A stretch of DNA of 64,000 nucleotides from Vigna angularis (Eukaryota > Streptophyta > Magnoliopsida > Fabales > Fabaceae), in the NCBI RefSeq assembly GCF_016808095.1, contig NC_068971.1, positions 52,593,631 through 52,657,630 of the forward strand, given 5' to 3'. The translations under genes were made by a program, and so were the position numbers. Of the stretch, positions 1 to 12,439 are shown piece by piece. Within the stretch, counting starts at the first letter, position 1. Every line of letters starts with the position of its first letter. The notes beneath the pieces were generated by a model. It saw nothing but the letters and a program-made list of their open reading frames with translations, searched no databases and was not told the DNA's origin.

Positions 1-246
1 ACGTACAAAGAAAGACCAGTTTGATGACTCAGTACATACGAAACACCAACGTAATACAAAACAAAACAACATTGTCTGTGCAGTGTTGTGTTCTGGCTCG
101 GAACTGCAATTTTTCAGTCCTATCTTATTTGCACCACGTGAATCCCCAATTCCCCAATTTCCCTTTCCCTTTATTTATGCCATCATCATCTCTCTCACGA
201 GAAGCCTAATCAAGAGAAGAGAAAACAAGAAAAGAGAGAAAGAAAG
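1..246 (+). promoter_or_regulatory. Upstream region and 5' leader of the selenium-binding protein gene
   Basis: This 246-base stretch precedes the SBP start codon. It has a TATA-like TTTATTTAT at about 170-178, some 70 bases before the ATG, and then a purine-rich leader of AGAGAAGAGAAAACAAG type. A CACGTG core lies at about 135-140; this is a G-box, a common bZIP/bHLH site in plant promoters. Use of these sites is inferred. Confidence 0.4.
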
Positions 247-3096
247 ATGAGTAGTAACGGCCATGGATGCTGCAAAACAGGGCCAGGCTACGCTTCACCG
301 CTGGAAGCCATGTCTGGTCCAAGAGAGTCTCTCATTTATGTCACCTCTGTCTATTCAGGTAACTAACTCATCTTCTTCTGGAAACTTCTGTATATTCAAA
401 GCTCTCAAACTTGCTGCTTTTTATGTTCACTCACTCATCATGGATTCAATACACTATATCATTCAGGAACGGGAATTGAGAAGCCTGACTATTTGGCCAC
501 AGTGGACGTAGATCCAAACTCTCCCACTTATTCCAAAGTCATCCATAGGCTACCTGTTCCTCATTTGGGTGATGAATTGCATCACACTGGCTGGAATTCC
601 TGCAGCTCTTGCCATGGAGATCCCTCGGCTCAGCGACGATTTCTCATCGTGCCTGCGCTCGTGTAAGACCCTCATCCGTACATGCATGGAGAAAAACAAT
701 CCTATTTTACCGTGTTTGTACTTTTGCTGCACGATGGTGTTTTTCAATTTCAAGTATATCCCACGCTTTTGTTTCTGTTTTTCTTTTTTGGCTTTTTCCC
801 AAGAATTCAAGTGAGAATACTTTGGTATGTCATCCTGTAACAGAAATTCATGAAAGCGTTATGGAAACCGTGGTTCTGTGAAAAAAATAAAAAATTATGC
901 CATAATTAGAGCATCGTCTTCGTGGTGTTTTTTTTTTTCTTTTTTGTCCTCTTCCCTTTTTCCTAACTCAGATATGTTTTGCTCACTTATTGAATTCGAG
1001 GAACTCTTTCGAAACATATAAAATTTATTTCGTTTCGTCTATTTTTAAATTACCTCATTAAGTCTACTTTTTGTCCTGTTTCAGATCGGGTCGCGTATAT
1101 GTTATTGATGTGAAAACAAATCCAAAGGCTCCATCTTTGCACAAAGTTGTTGATCCTGCAGATATCATTGAGAAGACTGGATTAGCTTATCCACACACCT
1201 CTCACTGCCTTGCTTCTGGTGAAATTATGATCTCATGTCTTGGAGATAAGGATGGAAATGCTGAAGGCAATGGGTTTCTTATTCTTGATTCAGAGTTTAA
1301 CGTGAAAGGAAGGTACTATTTGTAGATATTTGATTGAGAAATGTGAGAATGCTTTTTGGAGTGTTGAAATTTTCCGGAGTGTACCTAACAATATTCACCC
1401 CTGCATGACTCTGTTAGATCCTTTAGTTTTAAATGCCTATCTTGGATTTAGGTAACATGCATGCAGATGAAATGGTGTCAATCAATCATGCATTGAAATA
1501 AAGTTTAAGGTTGAGAAGACGGATTTAGTGAACATGTTTACATAGAATTGTTCAATTACATAATTGCTTGTGTATTAAACAGTAGATGGGTTACATCTTT
1601 GAAACTTCTGCTGTATCCTGCTTTACATTGCTTAGGTGGGAGAAACCAGGGCACAGTCCACAATATGGATATGACTTTTGGTACCAACCACGACACAACA
1701 CTATGATAAGCACATCATGGGGTGCTCCAAGAGCTTTCACGAAAGGTTTTAACTTAGAGCATCTCTCTGAAGGATTATATGGCAGGCATCTCCATGTATA
1801 TGACTGGCCTGGGGGCGAACTGAGACAAACACTGGACCTTGGTGATTCAGGGCTTCTACCCTTGGAGGCAAGTTGTTAGTATAATCAGGATAGATGTTCG
1901 GGATGCATTTATTGGAACTTTGTGTATCTGAACCCTGTTTACTACCTGTTTGATTTAACTATGACTGCACTTTCCTCTTACTTTGAAGTTGTAATTGTGA
2001 GCCAATTTGCAAAATTGACATATTTTATAATTAATGTACCTTAAATGCAGATAAGGTTCTTGCATGATCCTGCTAAAGATACAGGTTTTGTTGGGAGTGC
2101 ATTGACAAGTAACATGATACGATTCTTCAAGAACCAAGATGGATCATGGAGCCATGAGGTATATCAAGATAGTATCTTTTCTCCTCTGTCAGTATGTGTA
2201 CTCAAAACCAATATATCAATATCCTCAATACTTACAGACTAAGCTTACTTTGCAGGTCTCCATATCAGTGAAACCACTGAAAGTGCAAAACTGGATTCTT
2301 CCTGAAATGCCTGGGCTCATAACTGATTTTCTGATTTCTCTTGATGACCGGTTTCTGTACTTTGTAAACTGGCTTCACGGGGATATAAGGCAATATAACA
2401 TTGAGGACGTTAAAAATCCTAAACTGACTGGACAAGTATGGGTTGGTGGACTTATCCAGAAAGGAAGCCCTATTGTAGCTGTAACAGATGATGGAGAAAC
2501 TTGGCAAGCCGAGGTTCCAGAGATTCAGGTAATTGCAATCTTGCCCTGTTGAAACTTTTCAAGTACAAAGGAATTCGTCAAAATAACATTCAAAGTTTTG
2601 CTGAGTATAGTGAAATATTACTTTTAAAAATAATATTTAGTATTCAATGACTTTAAAAAACGAAACTGTTCTAGATATGCTTAAAACTTATTTGTCTTGT
2701 TACTGCTAAGCAAGAGAGCACAAATATAATAATATATGATGCATGGACTTATTCTTGGAAATTCAAGGGTAGCTTGTTATCTGTCCATATTAACAGTAAG
2801 ACATTGGTTTTCAGGGGAAAAAGTTGAGAGCGGGCCCTCAGATGATTCAATTGAGTTTAGATGGGAAGCGGCTGTATGCAACAAACTCACTATTTAGTAC
2901 ATGGGACAAACAATTTTATCCAGATCTTGTCCAGCAGGGCTCCCACATAATACAGATTGATGTTGATACTGAGAAAGGTGGCCTGAAAATCAACCCCAAC
3001 TTCTTCGTCGACTTTGGAACTGAGCCTCATGGTCCTTCTCTTGCCCATGAGATGAGATATCCTGGTGGTGACTGTACTTCAGATATATGGATTTAA
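247..3096 (+). CDS. SBP1: Selenium-binding protein (SBP56 family, methanethiol oxidase-like), 476 aa, 7 exons
   Basis: Exons read 247-358, 467-662, 1085-1312, 1636-1867, 2051-2158, 2256-2528 and 2815-3096, and join in frame to 476 residues (Arabidopsis SBP1 is about 490). The product is a cytosolic SBP56-family protein; relatives bind selenium or cadmium through thiols, and the human and bacterial members oxidise methanethiol. Visible family signatures are the N-terminal Cys8-Cys9 pair, the [14 protein letters not shown] block (Cys83 and Cys86), [43 protein letters not shown] and the typical C-terminus [10 protein letters not shown]. Odd point: intron 4 begins with GC (GAG|GCAAGT at 1868-1869) instead of GT; the join to IRFLHDP is fixed by the conserved protein. 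The start was chosen because it is the first in-frame ATG and is followed by the [11 protein letters not shown] motif. The family call is very sure; whether it is orthologous to SBP1 or SBP2 is not resolved. Confidence 0.95.
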
Positions 3097-5146
3097 GCAC
3101 ACATCTCATTATTTTCCTTTGATAAACTTATCTATAATATGTTTGCAATGAGTTATTTTGCTATAAATAATGATATTGTCAAGACAGTATGCAATTTCAC
3201 AAATGGGTTATGCTCATCTAAAAACCCTCTTTCTTTGTCTGTCTACTGGTTTTTCTACCTTTGTGGTTACCACCAACTTACAATAAGGGTGTTAACAAAT
3301 TGGTCCATGCCCCATTTAACCAAAGATAAAAAGAACATGGAAAGACAAAAAATAGAAATTAAAGCATATTGACGTGTAGAAATGACAGAAGTGATTGATT
3401 GTCAACCTAGGTGACAAAATGTGTTCTGGATTTGACTATGACTTTTTAGATTAATGACCAGGCTCTGAATTCAACAAATTTATCTGGTTCTGTTCTATCC
3501 ACAGAACAACAAAGTGCACATAAAAAATAATTTAGTATATAGTAATTTTGTAAAATAGTTCGTACGCGATAACGAATTAAGCATGCCCCGATTTCTACCG
3601 TTCCTGCGATGAATAACTTGCATAACTGATATTTAACCACATTATTTATCCAGTTATAATTTTAGGACAATTCAGTAGCGCTATGTTATGTTTTCTTTCT
3701 TCTTTCTGTGCCAACTACGTTAAATTTTAAGTGTTGCATAACATAATTTTAGGCAAGTTACAAGTATTTTGATTATCCTCGAACATGTATAAATTGTTGT
3801 TTTCGCATATGCATTAGTTATTGATGTGTTAGAATTTTGATGTCCCATCTGCATGTGCCACTTCTATATGTATTAAAGAAATGAAGAGTGGAAGAAATCG
3901 GAAAAGCACTAAATAAAAATTAATTTTAGTACAGTCAATTTTCACTCAGACGGAGCAATTTTATAGTCGCCGATGACCGACCTTTCAAACTCGTGTCCAT
4001 AATTTGGTAAGCGATAAATACAATAACGTACACGTAATCAAATGATAAGATTCCAATGAACTTTTGAATAATTAAAATATAAAAGTTTTACGAAATTAAC
4101 CTCATTCTTATTTTCTTTTCCTAATGTCTATAAGATTATTTCTTGGTTTCTTTTTTTGGTAATATAAAATTATTTTCCCATGTTTAAAAAATTGCAATGT
4201 TCACCTATTTACTACATGTAAAAAAATAAGATCAAGTCAATAAGTATGAGAAAGATTGTATTTTAAATGGTGTAAACATATTTTTGAGAACATAAATGCT
4301 TTTATTTTATTTTAGTTTTTGATAAATTTGACCAATGTCAACCTTACACGAGGAAATTGAGTCAAAATCAAAAGGCCTCGAGATTAAAGGCCGAACATGA
4401 AAGAAGATTTGAGATTATGAGATAGCAACTAAATAATAAAAACATCAATGTCATAAACATTACAAAATAATGGAACTATTTTTACTCCTTATTATTTGCA
4501 GTGCTATAAGAAGGTAGATTAGACCAATGGAGTTTTATAATTAATAGTCCAGTGGTTTTCTCCCCTCTTGCAAATAATGTAGTAAAAACATTAAAAATTA
4601 ACAAGGAATAATTAATTGCTTCTGTTTCTCGAGATCCTTTTAGAATAAAAAAATGAACGATATCATTGGTTGCGTAAACAATAATTATATAAGATCTTAT
4701 GGGTTGTTGGATTAATATATAATCTTTCTGTTCTTTACCATAATTATAGGAGCTTTGCAATTTAAAATTATGAGACAGATTTGCTTCTGCTTCCCTCATG
4801 TTATGATCATTCTTTGATTCCTAAATATCTGATAAGGGGTTATCTCCAGCAATGTGCATCTGATAAAAGTAAATACAACAAAAACAAAAACCTTATCCCT
4901 CTAGGAATCAAAATAAATACAAATGGAAACATTATATATATTTGCATCACCTAATAGAAAATACAATAGACCAAGAAAAACCAAGCCCTGTAAAGGCAGA
5001 AAGGTATAGCATGGGACGATAAGATTCTCACCTGACCACACGATTTCTACAACAACTTCCCCACTAGCCCCTTTTCCATGCATGGGAGAAATCATGACCA
5101 GATAAACCGGGGACAGTTTGAATGGTGAAGGAAGAAAATACTATTA
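3097..5146. other. Intergenic, AT-rich, no gene seen
   Basis: This spacer lies between the ends of two convergent genes (SBP + and methyltransferase -). The first few hundred bases will be SBP 3' UTR. The rest is AT-rich unique-looking sequence with short homopolymers; the open frames in it are short and show no family motif. Confidence 0.6.
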
Positions 5147-8100
5147 CTACTTGAATGCAAGCTTCCATACTTCACGCACATTAGATGAACCGTCTGTGAT
5201 TTCAGCAACCAGGCTACTGCTCAAGACACCTGCACAAATAAAAGAAAATTGTGACATCATGAGACCAGCAGTTTCCGGAAACAGGGAAATTATGACATCA
5301 TGGGACCGACACAGTGATAGCTAAACTGGTATACAATCTTATAAGGATGAAATTATATTCTCCATAGTTAACATTGCATAACGTGACCAATCTTCTGATG
5401 ACTCCCATCCGGCATGGAACACATTGCTCCATGATTAAGATTCAAGCTAACAGGTCGTATAGGAGAGAACCAACAAGTTAAAAGAATCAATATGTACATT
5501 ACTATAAACTGTTTGCATATCAAGGATATGCAACTGCAAAGGCCATAACATACAAAGAATCAGAAATTCAGAATAATAATCCAGCGTGAATATAATTTCA
5601 TGTCAGCACTAGCTCACCATCCTTTTCTACCAGGGACAGAAATCGCCGAGATCCACCACCTACTCCAAAATAATACTTCTTTGCTGCCATGTATACAACT
5701 CCATCAGGATGTTGCAAGCACTGTGTATCAAAAACTTCCATGTATAAGGAAAACAATATTTAATAATTAAAAACATTACATTGAAACACTCAGATAAATG
5801 TAATCAATGACTCCACACAGAAATATAATGTTGCTGTCGTCGTCATTGAACAAAACAGTACCTTTTTAATAAGATTATAAAGAGTTTGGAGACTGCTGAC
5901 CGAGTAAACTGTCTCAGCCATCAGAATAAAGTCATAACCACCACCATAATTATCATCCGTACTAACATGAGGGAGCAGTTTATCAATTCCACTCCAGTCA
6001 CCAGCAAAAAAGCGAACTTCTGCCTTGTCACAAATTGTCGGGTTGGATGGTGATAGTTGAGATTCTCCAGAAATATTTGCATTTAAATTAGGAATGGTGA
6101 GGCAACGTAGGACCTCGGCATTGAAGTCTTGAAAATGTACAGCAGCAGCCCCCTAAAGCAACCATAATAAGCAAATTATTATATTTTTCAAAAGTTAAGG
6201 ATGCTAAAGCAAAGCCAAAATGAACTAGTTTCACCTCGAGCAATGCAAAGATTCCAGGCAATCCATGGCCGCATCCTACCTGAAAATAAAATATTGAATG
6301 CTGGGAACTGATATAGAGTGACAACTTTTCTACTAAGATTCATATACATTACACGTATCTTCCTAATATAAACTGGAAAAAAACCTCTAAAGCGAGTTTG
6401 TAGAATCTCTATTATGAGAAAGTAAACGGAGCATCCAGCCTAATATTCCTTAGAGGGGGGTTATGATCATGATGCACTTTAAATTAAAATTAAGAAACGA
6501 TACATTCTTACTTGCTAACTCTATAGACAAGCTCGTCTTAGAGAAGTACAACATATCTTAGCCACATACTCAAATTACACAAAAATTCAAAATGATTGAA
6601 ACAAGTCTTGCTAAAATCCCAGAAATGCTCAAGATTTGGGGACTAAAACCAATGTACTAGGAAGGAGGATAAAAATAAGAATCAAAATTCATACTCTATC
6701 TTTGTAATTAACTGCATGAGTGGGTCTCAAATTCATTATTTCCATACAATTAAACCACGGAAAAAAATAAGTAACTACCTATATTTCCAAAAAGATCTTA
6801 TACTTCTATGGAATTGAATTTTCCTTAAAGTGCAAGAAACAAAAAAAAAAGTACAGTGGAAAGAATCCAATAAATTGGCATGCTATCCTTAAATATCAAC
6901 CGTCCATGATGTTTTTAAACAGGATGCGGAAGAACATGATAACACACTGGGAACGCAACCTTAAGACAGCCGCTGAGCAATTTTCAAGTGCCTTATGGCA
7001 GTCACTGCCCCCGGGATATTCGTGCATATAAATTTGAAAGACTTTAACAAATACAATCAATGATATTAGAGAAAGTATTCAAAGATGATTGTTCTTTTTT
7101 CAATAATAATTTGATCTTCTAAAATTGAACCCCTCGATAAATGTCATTTTCTTCAATATACTATCAGACAAAAGCAAAACCGAAAATAAATATCTCTTCA
7201 GTAAATGCAAGACTGTAATATGAAGCAGGTAACCTTAAGAAAACTCGCAGATATCTTTATATTACTGTCCAATTTAAGTGCAGTGCAGTGGTATCGGAAA
7301 GTGTATCTTTCTATGTGAACAATTACGCCTGGGACTCCAGTCTAAAAGCTATATCAACAATTGCATACATTCGGCCGTGCAAGTTCTAAATTCTATCTTA
7401 TATCTAGTATAAAAACTTCAATATGTTTTTAACACACCTAAGTTTCATCCTCATACCCTAATATACAAACTGCATATATCCATACTAGCTAATGACTACA
7501 GTGCTTCCCTGTATGCTTTCAGAATTTCAACTCAAAACTAAACAGACGGCCACTTATCATACAGAGAAACACAACCAGCTCGAAAAAGAGAAAGCCACCT
7601 CCAATACTCGCTTCCCGCCAAATGATGTAAGGCCAGTTCTGATATCTGAACGAAGGGCCTTAATTAAATCAAGTGAACCTTCCCACAGCTTCAGTCCTCC
7701 TAACCAAAAGGGAACCAAGAATTAAACTGATTCAGTCATCGGAAAGACGGAAACGAACGAATGAACAGAAATGCAAGGATCGAAATGGCACCACCTTCAT
7801 ATTTCCCGGGAACTAAATCGGAGTTGGACAAGCCAAAAACTTGTTGGGTACTCACGCGCCCCTGAGAATCGTCCATAAAATAACATAAACAATAACACTA
7901 AATTATAATCTCCCCACAAATATTTTGAAGACGAAGAGAAAGAAAGAAACATCACCTTTAACAAAGTAACTTCATCCAAATTAACCAAGTCCCAGTTGTT
8001 TATGGCAGATGAAGGAACCTAATTTCGAGGGAAAAGAAGCAAGATTAAAAACGACATCGTTTCAAAGGATGATGAAGGGAGAAGAAAGAATACCTCAGAA

Positions 8101-8210
8101 GCGAGGACTTCAACGCAAGGAGGAGGAGGTATGACAGGAGATTGTTGAGCAGCATCATCGAAGATTCCGAAGCCAGAAGTAGAGGAAGAGAATAACTGAA
8201 ACGTTTCCAT
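5147..8210 (-). CDS. METTL18/HPM1-like protein methyltransferase, 289 aa, 8 exons
   Basis: On the minus strand the exons are 8210-8094, 8018-7956, 7861-7795, 7699-7599, 6279-6235, 6152-5862, 5720-5618 and 5229-5147, summing to 870 bases. The protein is a seven-beta-strand SAM-dependent methyltransferase of the METTL18/histidine protein methyltransferase 1 group. Evidence in order: FGLSNSDLVPGKYEGGLKLWEGS (the family's substrate-side block), motif I VLEVGCGHGLPGI split across introns 4 and 5, AAAVHFQDFN (motif II acidic end), AGDWSG, and FILMAETVYS (motif IV). Yeast and human relatives methylate a histidine of ribosomal protein uL3; that activity is inferred, not shown. The N-terminus (METFQLFSSS) is short and variable, with no targeting signal I recognise. 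Intron 4 (6280-7598) is the longest. A match to Arabidopsis At4g14000 is suggested by gene order. Confidence 0.9.
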
Positions 8211-9298
8211 ACTTGTTTTCTCAGCACTGCCCTGTTTTAGTGCCGCAACAAAACCTTAACACGAACACTGGTTGTTTTTTTCCCTCTCTCTAAATTTGTC
8301 GTTTTCTTCTGGGCTCTATGTATTCAAAGCACTGAGTTGGGCTGGGCTGGGCTGATGGACGTTGAGCCCACTCTTACGTGAATAGCTACTATTTGAACCC
8401 CCTTATTAAAACACCCCACTTATCCTGAAACTTGCTTTTTAATGAAAAGACAAAGTCATAGCAAAATTTTGGTTTGGTTAATCATTATGAGAGAATTTGA
8501 GGACTTGTCATTTAAATAATAATAATAATTAAAATTATAAAAACAAAATTTAACAGAAAAAAAAATTGTAAAGCGAAATTAAAGAATTTCTATTGAAACT
8601 TAAAACACGTTTTATTAATTTTGATCGCTTTTGATTAGTACCAAGAAACAGATTGATTGAGAAAAAGAAGGTAAAAAAGATAAGTTTGACTCCATGAAAC
8701 TGTGTTGGAAAAAGAAATCGGAATGCGTGACCCTTTTGAGAAGAAGAGGCCTTAATGGTAGCTTTAGTGAGAGTCGTGTAACGGGCCTTAATTGCAGGCG
8801 ATAATAGGGGAGTCAGGGTCTACCCCTTCAATGCTCCCATCTTTTATCACTGTCACTCATTCACATGCATCCCATGCCATGCCAATGCCCATGCCCATGC
8901 CCTTTTCTTTCAACACCACCACTCACATGGAAACCTCACTGTCGGCAGACACTCGTTTCAGAACAGACACCGTAACTCATAAAGAGGGTTAAAATGTTAC
9001 AACACACATGTGCTTGTGTTCTTATTGTAAAATGGATATTTTTACTTATAAGTAACAAACCAATGATAAAAATGTTTTCACTGCTATATGCTTGCTTGGT
9101 GGCATTAAACCGTTTCTTCCTGCAAGTTACGTACATTTTCCTTCACTTGTAATCACTGCCACCGGATTTCCTTCTTCCAAGTCAAGAAGCAAGCTTCATG
9201 GACAAATAAGAAAAGCCAGAGCAACCAAAAACAAAATTTTTATCTTTCCGGCATTACTGATATCATGAAACGGTATTTCACGTAATACATGTCTTCAT
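8211..9298. other. Upstream region of the methyltransferase gene; 3' flank of GT47 gene
   Basis: No gene is seen. The 8211-8330 part should carry the methyltransferase leader and promoter. A small imperfect hexamer run of CCATGC/CCATGCC type lies at about 8869-8902 inside an unsupported 66-codon open frame. The 9150-9298 part is probably the 3' UTR of the GT47 gene. Confidence 0.5.
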
Positions 9299-10729
9299 TT
9301 AGCTGTAACTTTGTGAAAATGTATACTTATAATGGTCCTCGTCTGCAAAACCAATGCTGGGATCTCTCCCTCTCCTTGTCGCCTCCCTCACCTTCTCTAT
9401 TCTTTCAAGCATTCCTTTTACTGCTAAATCAAACGCGTCTTCGAAGAAATCTAACTTAGACCTGGGATCCGCATAAATGATATTTGGAATCACCTTTAAA
9501 ACCTCCTCCCTCATTGCTAAGACCTCACTCTCTGAAATTCCCAGCAACACCTCTTCCACACTGGTATTCCATTGTTTTACATCCTTCACCGGTATATATA
9601 CAGAGTACCCTGTTCTGTTCCTAGGCAAATGCCACTTGTACTGTGAATAAGCAGTGCCCGGATGAAAGAAAACGGGAATACAACCGGCCAACATAGAATC
9701 AAAAATGGACCTTCTGGTGTACGAGTCACCGGGAGGCTGCAAACAGAACACAGAACTTCGAAACACCTTTATAACATTGACAGGGTCGTCACATCTCTCC
9801 ACACCATAGCTGCAGTCAACGAATTTGCAGGCACTCGAAGCTCGACACTGGTCTATGATCTTACCCCTGATAGAACCTTCAAGCTCGGGCCTTGGAGCTC
9901 CGGTGAAAGTAAACAAATACGGCCGCTTTTGATGTCTGATTTTTCTCTGCCATTGCAGAACTTGAGTGTCATCCGAGGGATGGAAAGAAGTTGGGTAGGG
10001 TATTGCATAGTCGTTATTCCACGAACTAGCTTCGACTGCTAACATGGACATGTTCATGGATTCAGGAAGAAATCTGAACTTGCTACCCCAATAGGACTCC
10101 TCGTCGCGCTGTCTCCTGAAATCCCAAGCAATCCTCCCAGAAATAAGGAAATGGTCTCTGCCCCACATTTTCTTCCACTCGGGTCTGTTTGCAAGCCATT
10201 GAAGAAGATCTCGACCGGAGGAATCTCTGTCAGTGAGATTAGAGAGCCAAAGGAAACGGCTAACGTCAAGACCGGCATAAAAGGGGACAAAGATTGCAGA
10301 GGCGACGGAGGAATCGTTGGTCAAGCAGGCATATTTGCTCATCCTGTTATGAAAAATGACCTCCAGCAAGAATTGGTTGGTGGCATACCAAGTGTTGTTG
10401 GTTAAAACCCCTTGAGAGGTAAGAATCTGAGGACCCAAGCCCATGTTTTGCATATACGGGCACATGTTGGGTTTATCAGTGCCTCTGGTAAGGGTGTGGC
10501 AATTGTGAAGCAAGTCATCGTTGAAGCGAGAAGGGAGTTGGTGGATATAAACATAGCGGCCAAAGCAGGGATTCGTGGTGGTGGATGGGTTCAGGTGTTT
10601 GAATGTGAGTGCCTTATTGGGAGCACGAAATGATAGGAATAAAGAGCAGAAGAGAAAGGAGAAGAGAATTGCAAGGCAGAAGTGGTGGTTGTCGTAGCAA
10701 CCTCTGAAGATCGGGGCTGATTTTTCCAT
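9299..10729 (-). CDS. GT47 exostosin-family glycosyltransferase (MUR3/xyloglucan galactosyltransferase-like), 476 aa, intronless
   Basis: A single uninterrupted 476-codon frame starts at 10729. A short cytosolic N-terminus is followed by a hydrophobic anchor at about residues 16-35 (FCLAILFSFLFCSLFLSF), giving a type II Golgi protein. The lumenal part opens with CFGRYVYIHQLPSRFN, the start of the exostosin domain, and holds FVPFYAGLDVSRFL, GRDHFLISGRIAWDFRR, PYPTSFHPS, RPYLFTFTGAPRP, the Cys-rich CKFVDC, VFCLQPPGDSYTRRSIFDSMLAGCIPVFFHPG (the GT47 nucleotide-sugar block) and YSVYIPV. The family adds sugars to xyloglucan or other wall glycans. The exact acceptor and sugar cannot be told from sequence; it could be a galactosyl- or galacturonosyltransferase. 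Arabidopsis At4g13990 (exostosin) is the positional counterpart by gene order. Confidence 0.93.
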   Translation of the reverse strand: MEKSAPIFRGCYDNHHFCLAILFSFLFCSLFLSFRAPNKALTFKHLNPSTTTNPCFGRYVYIHQLPSRFNDDLLHNCHTLTRGTDKPNMCPYMQNMGLGPQILTSQGVLTNNTWYATNQFLLEVIFHNRMSKYACLTNDSSVASAIFVPFYAGLDVSRFLWLSNLTDRDSSGRDLLQWLANRPEWKKMWGRDHFLISGRIAWDFRRQRDEESYWGSKFRFLPESMNMSMLAVEASSWNNDYAIPYPTSFHPSDDTQVLQWQRKIRHQKRPYLFTFTGAPRPELEGSIRGKIIDQCRASSACKFVDCSYGVERCDDPVNVIKVFRSSVFCLQPPGDSYTRRSIFDSMLAGCIPVFFHPGTAYSQYKWHLPRNRTGYSVYIPVKDVKQWNTSVEEVLLGISESEVLAMREEVLKVIPNIIYADPRSKLDFFEDAFDLAVKGMLERIEKVREATRRGRDPSIGFADEDHYKYTFSQSYS

Positions 10730-12439
10730 CTGATCTTCGATTCAAGTATGATGTGCATGTAGCAGTGAAGTTGGATTTCGAAGCTTAGCTTCTCATGCTC
10801 CTAATCTTCAGACACATGCCTACAAAACTAACTCAAAACTAACTTCAGCTTTTTCAGTTGCCATTAAGACAACATCATCAAATTTAAAGACTTTACTTCG
10901 TATTGTACAATGAACACTGCCTCACGGAACACCAAACGTCCGTTACCTTGTCGGCGCCAATGCAATACCTAACTCTTGGCTCTAACAAAATCTAAATTGT
11001 CAATAGGAAATATATTTAATTGCTCTGAAGTTTCACATTTTATTTTCACTTAATAAAAGAAAAGAGAGAGTATAATGGATAAAATAGGTTCATACTTTTA
11101 AAAAAATAAAAATAAAATATTAAGAAATACGAAAACTATAAAGAAGCTTAATAAATATATAATACAGGATTTATAAACTTTACACCAAGACACGACTATG
11201 ATTAGGTAAATAACAATTTTATTAAGATCGATATTACAATATAGCCTGTTAATTCAATAGGTTAAAAAAAATTGTCTTATTTTAAAAAAGGAAAAAGAGT
11301 TGTGGAAAGAAAAATAAAAACTCTAGACACAGAAGTACTTACACACATGTGCGTGTCTATGTATCACATTTTTCAATTATATAAATTATACCACGAATAT
11401 ATATATGTTTGATATGAAAAATGGTATATGAGAACTTAATGCTAGAAACAATCAAACTTGGTTTTCTTTTGATGAGTGAGTGTTTCATCCAGCATCTTTC
11501 CATTTTTTTTTTCTGCACCCTCACATTTAAAAAATATTCTTTTTTAATGGATTTTAAAATTGATGAAGAAAAAAAAATTATACAACAAATTTCAAAATCT
11601 GTTAGAAGAAAAAAAAAGTGGAATGTAGAATTTTTTTTTAAAATGCAAGAATAGTTTTAGAATTTTTAAAAAATACGAGGATACAAAGAAAAATGTGGGA
11701 TAGTGTAGAAAGAAACACTCTTGATGAGTACTATTCAAGTGGGTCAGTTCTTTTTAGTTTTTTTTTTTTAATATTTTGTTTCAGTCTAAATGGAATCTAA
11801 TCAAGTTTCTTTAATACTTTGAAGAGCTAAAGTTCCATAAGAAATTTTATAAATAGGTAAATCTTAATATACAGTTTCGTTCTGTTTTTCCACTACTTAC
11901 CTTGTATATATTACAAGAAATATTACATAAGTTGTATTTGCTGAAAGAACTTTGTGCAAATACGAGAATATACCACACCTATTCTTATCTCGTTACTAAT
12001 TACATATTTCAATTTCTAAAAAATAAAGTACCTGAATATCATTTCTAAACATCACACTGATACAAATATATATAAAAAAATCTGATTAATACAAAAGTTT
12101 TAAAAATCTTGAAGTAACGTCTTCTGTTTATTACAGTTAAAAAGAAAGAAACTCAAATATAAATGACCTTTTATGTGTAAAAAAAGTATATTTAATTAGG
12201 GCTCATTCCAAAAATGGTCCGTTTCTATATAATAAAATAAATACCAATAATAATTGAGAGATTTAACTTACTTTTTCGGTCTTCAGGTTACTCAAAACTC
12301 TAATGATATTCACCTAAGTCAAAGAATACATGTTTTTGATTTGGTTCGTGATACTGAGATGTGAAAGATCTCAGTTTAGTTTGAATTGGGTGTTAAACTG
12401 AAAAATCTGAAAGAAAAAAAGTGATTGATTGATCCAAAA
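10730..12439. other. Intergenic, very AT-rich, no gene seen
   Basis: The stretch near 10730-10870 should hold the GT47 promoter and leader; a short GC-richer patch at about 10920-10980 is unexplained. From about 11030 onward the sequence is AT-rich with homopolymer runs. The open frame at 11421-11654 is a low-complexity Lys/Phe frame and is not supported. Confidence 0.55.

Noticed and set aside
1868..1875. GT donor at 1873 (GCAA|GTTG) for SBP intron 4
   Set aside because: It would add five bases after GAG, break the frame and spoil the conserved LLPLE-IRFLHDP join.
9662..10633. Three plus-strand frames of 73-126 codons
   Set aside because: They are shadows of the GT47 gene on the opposite strand.
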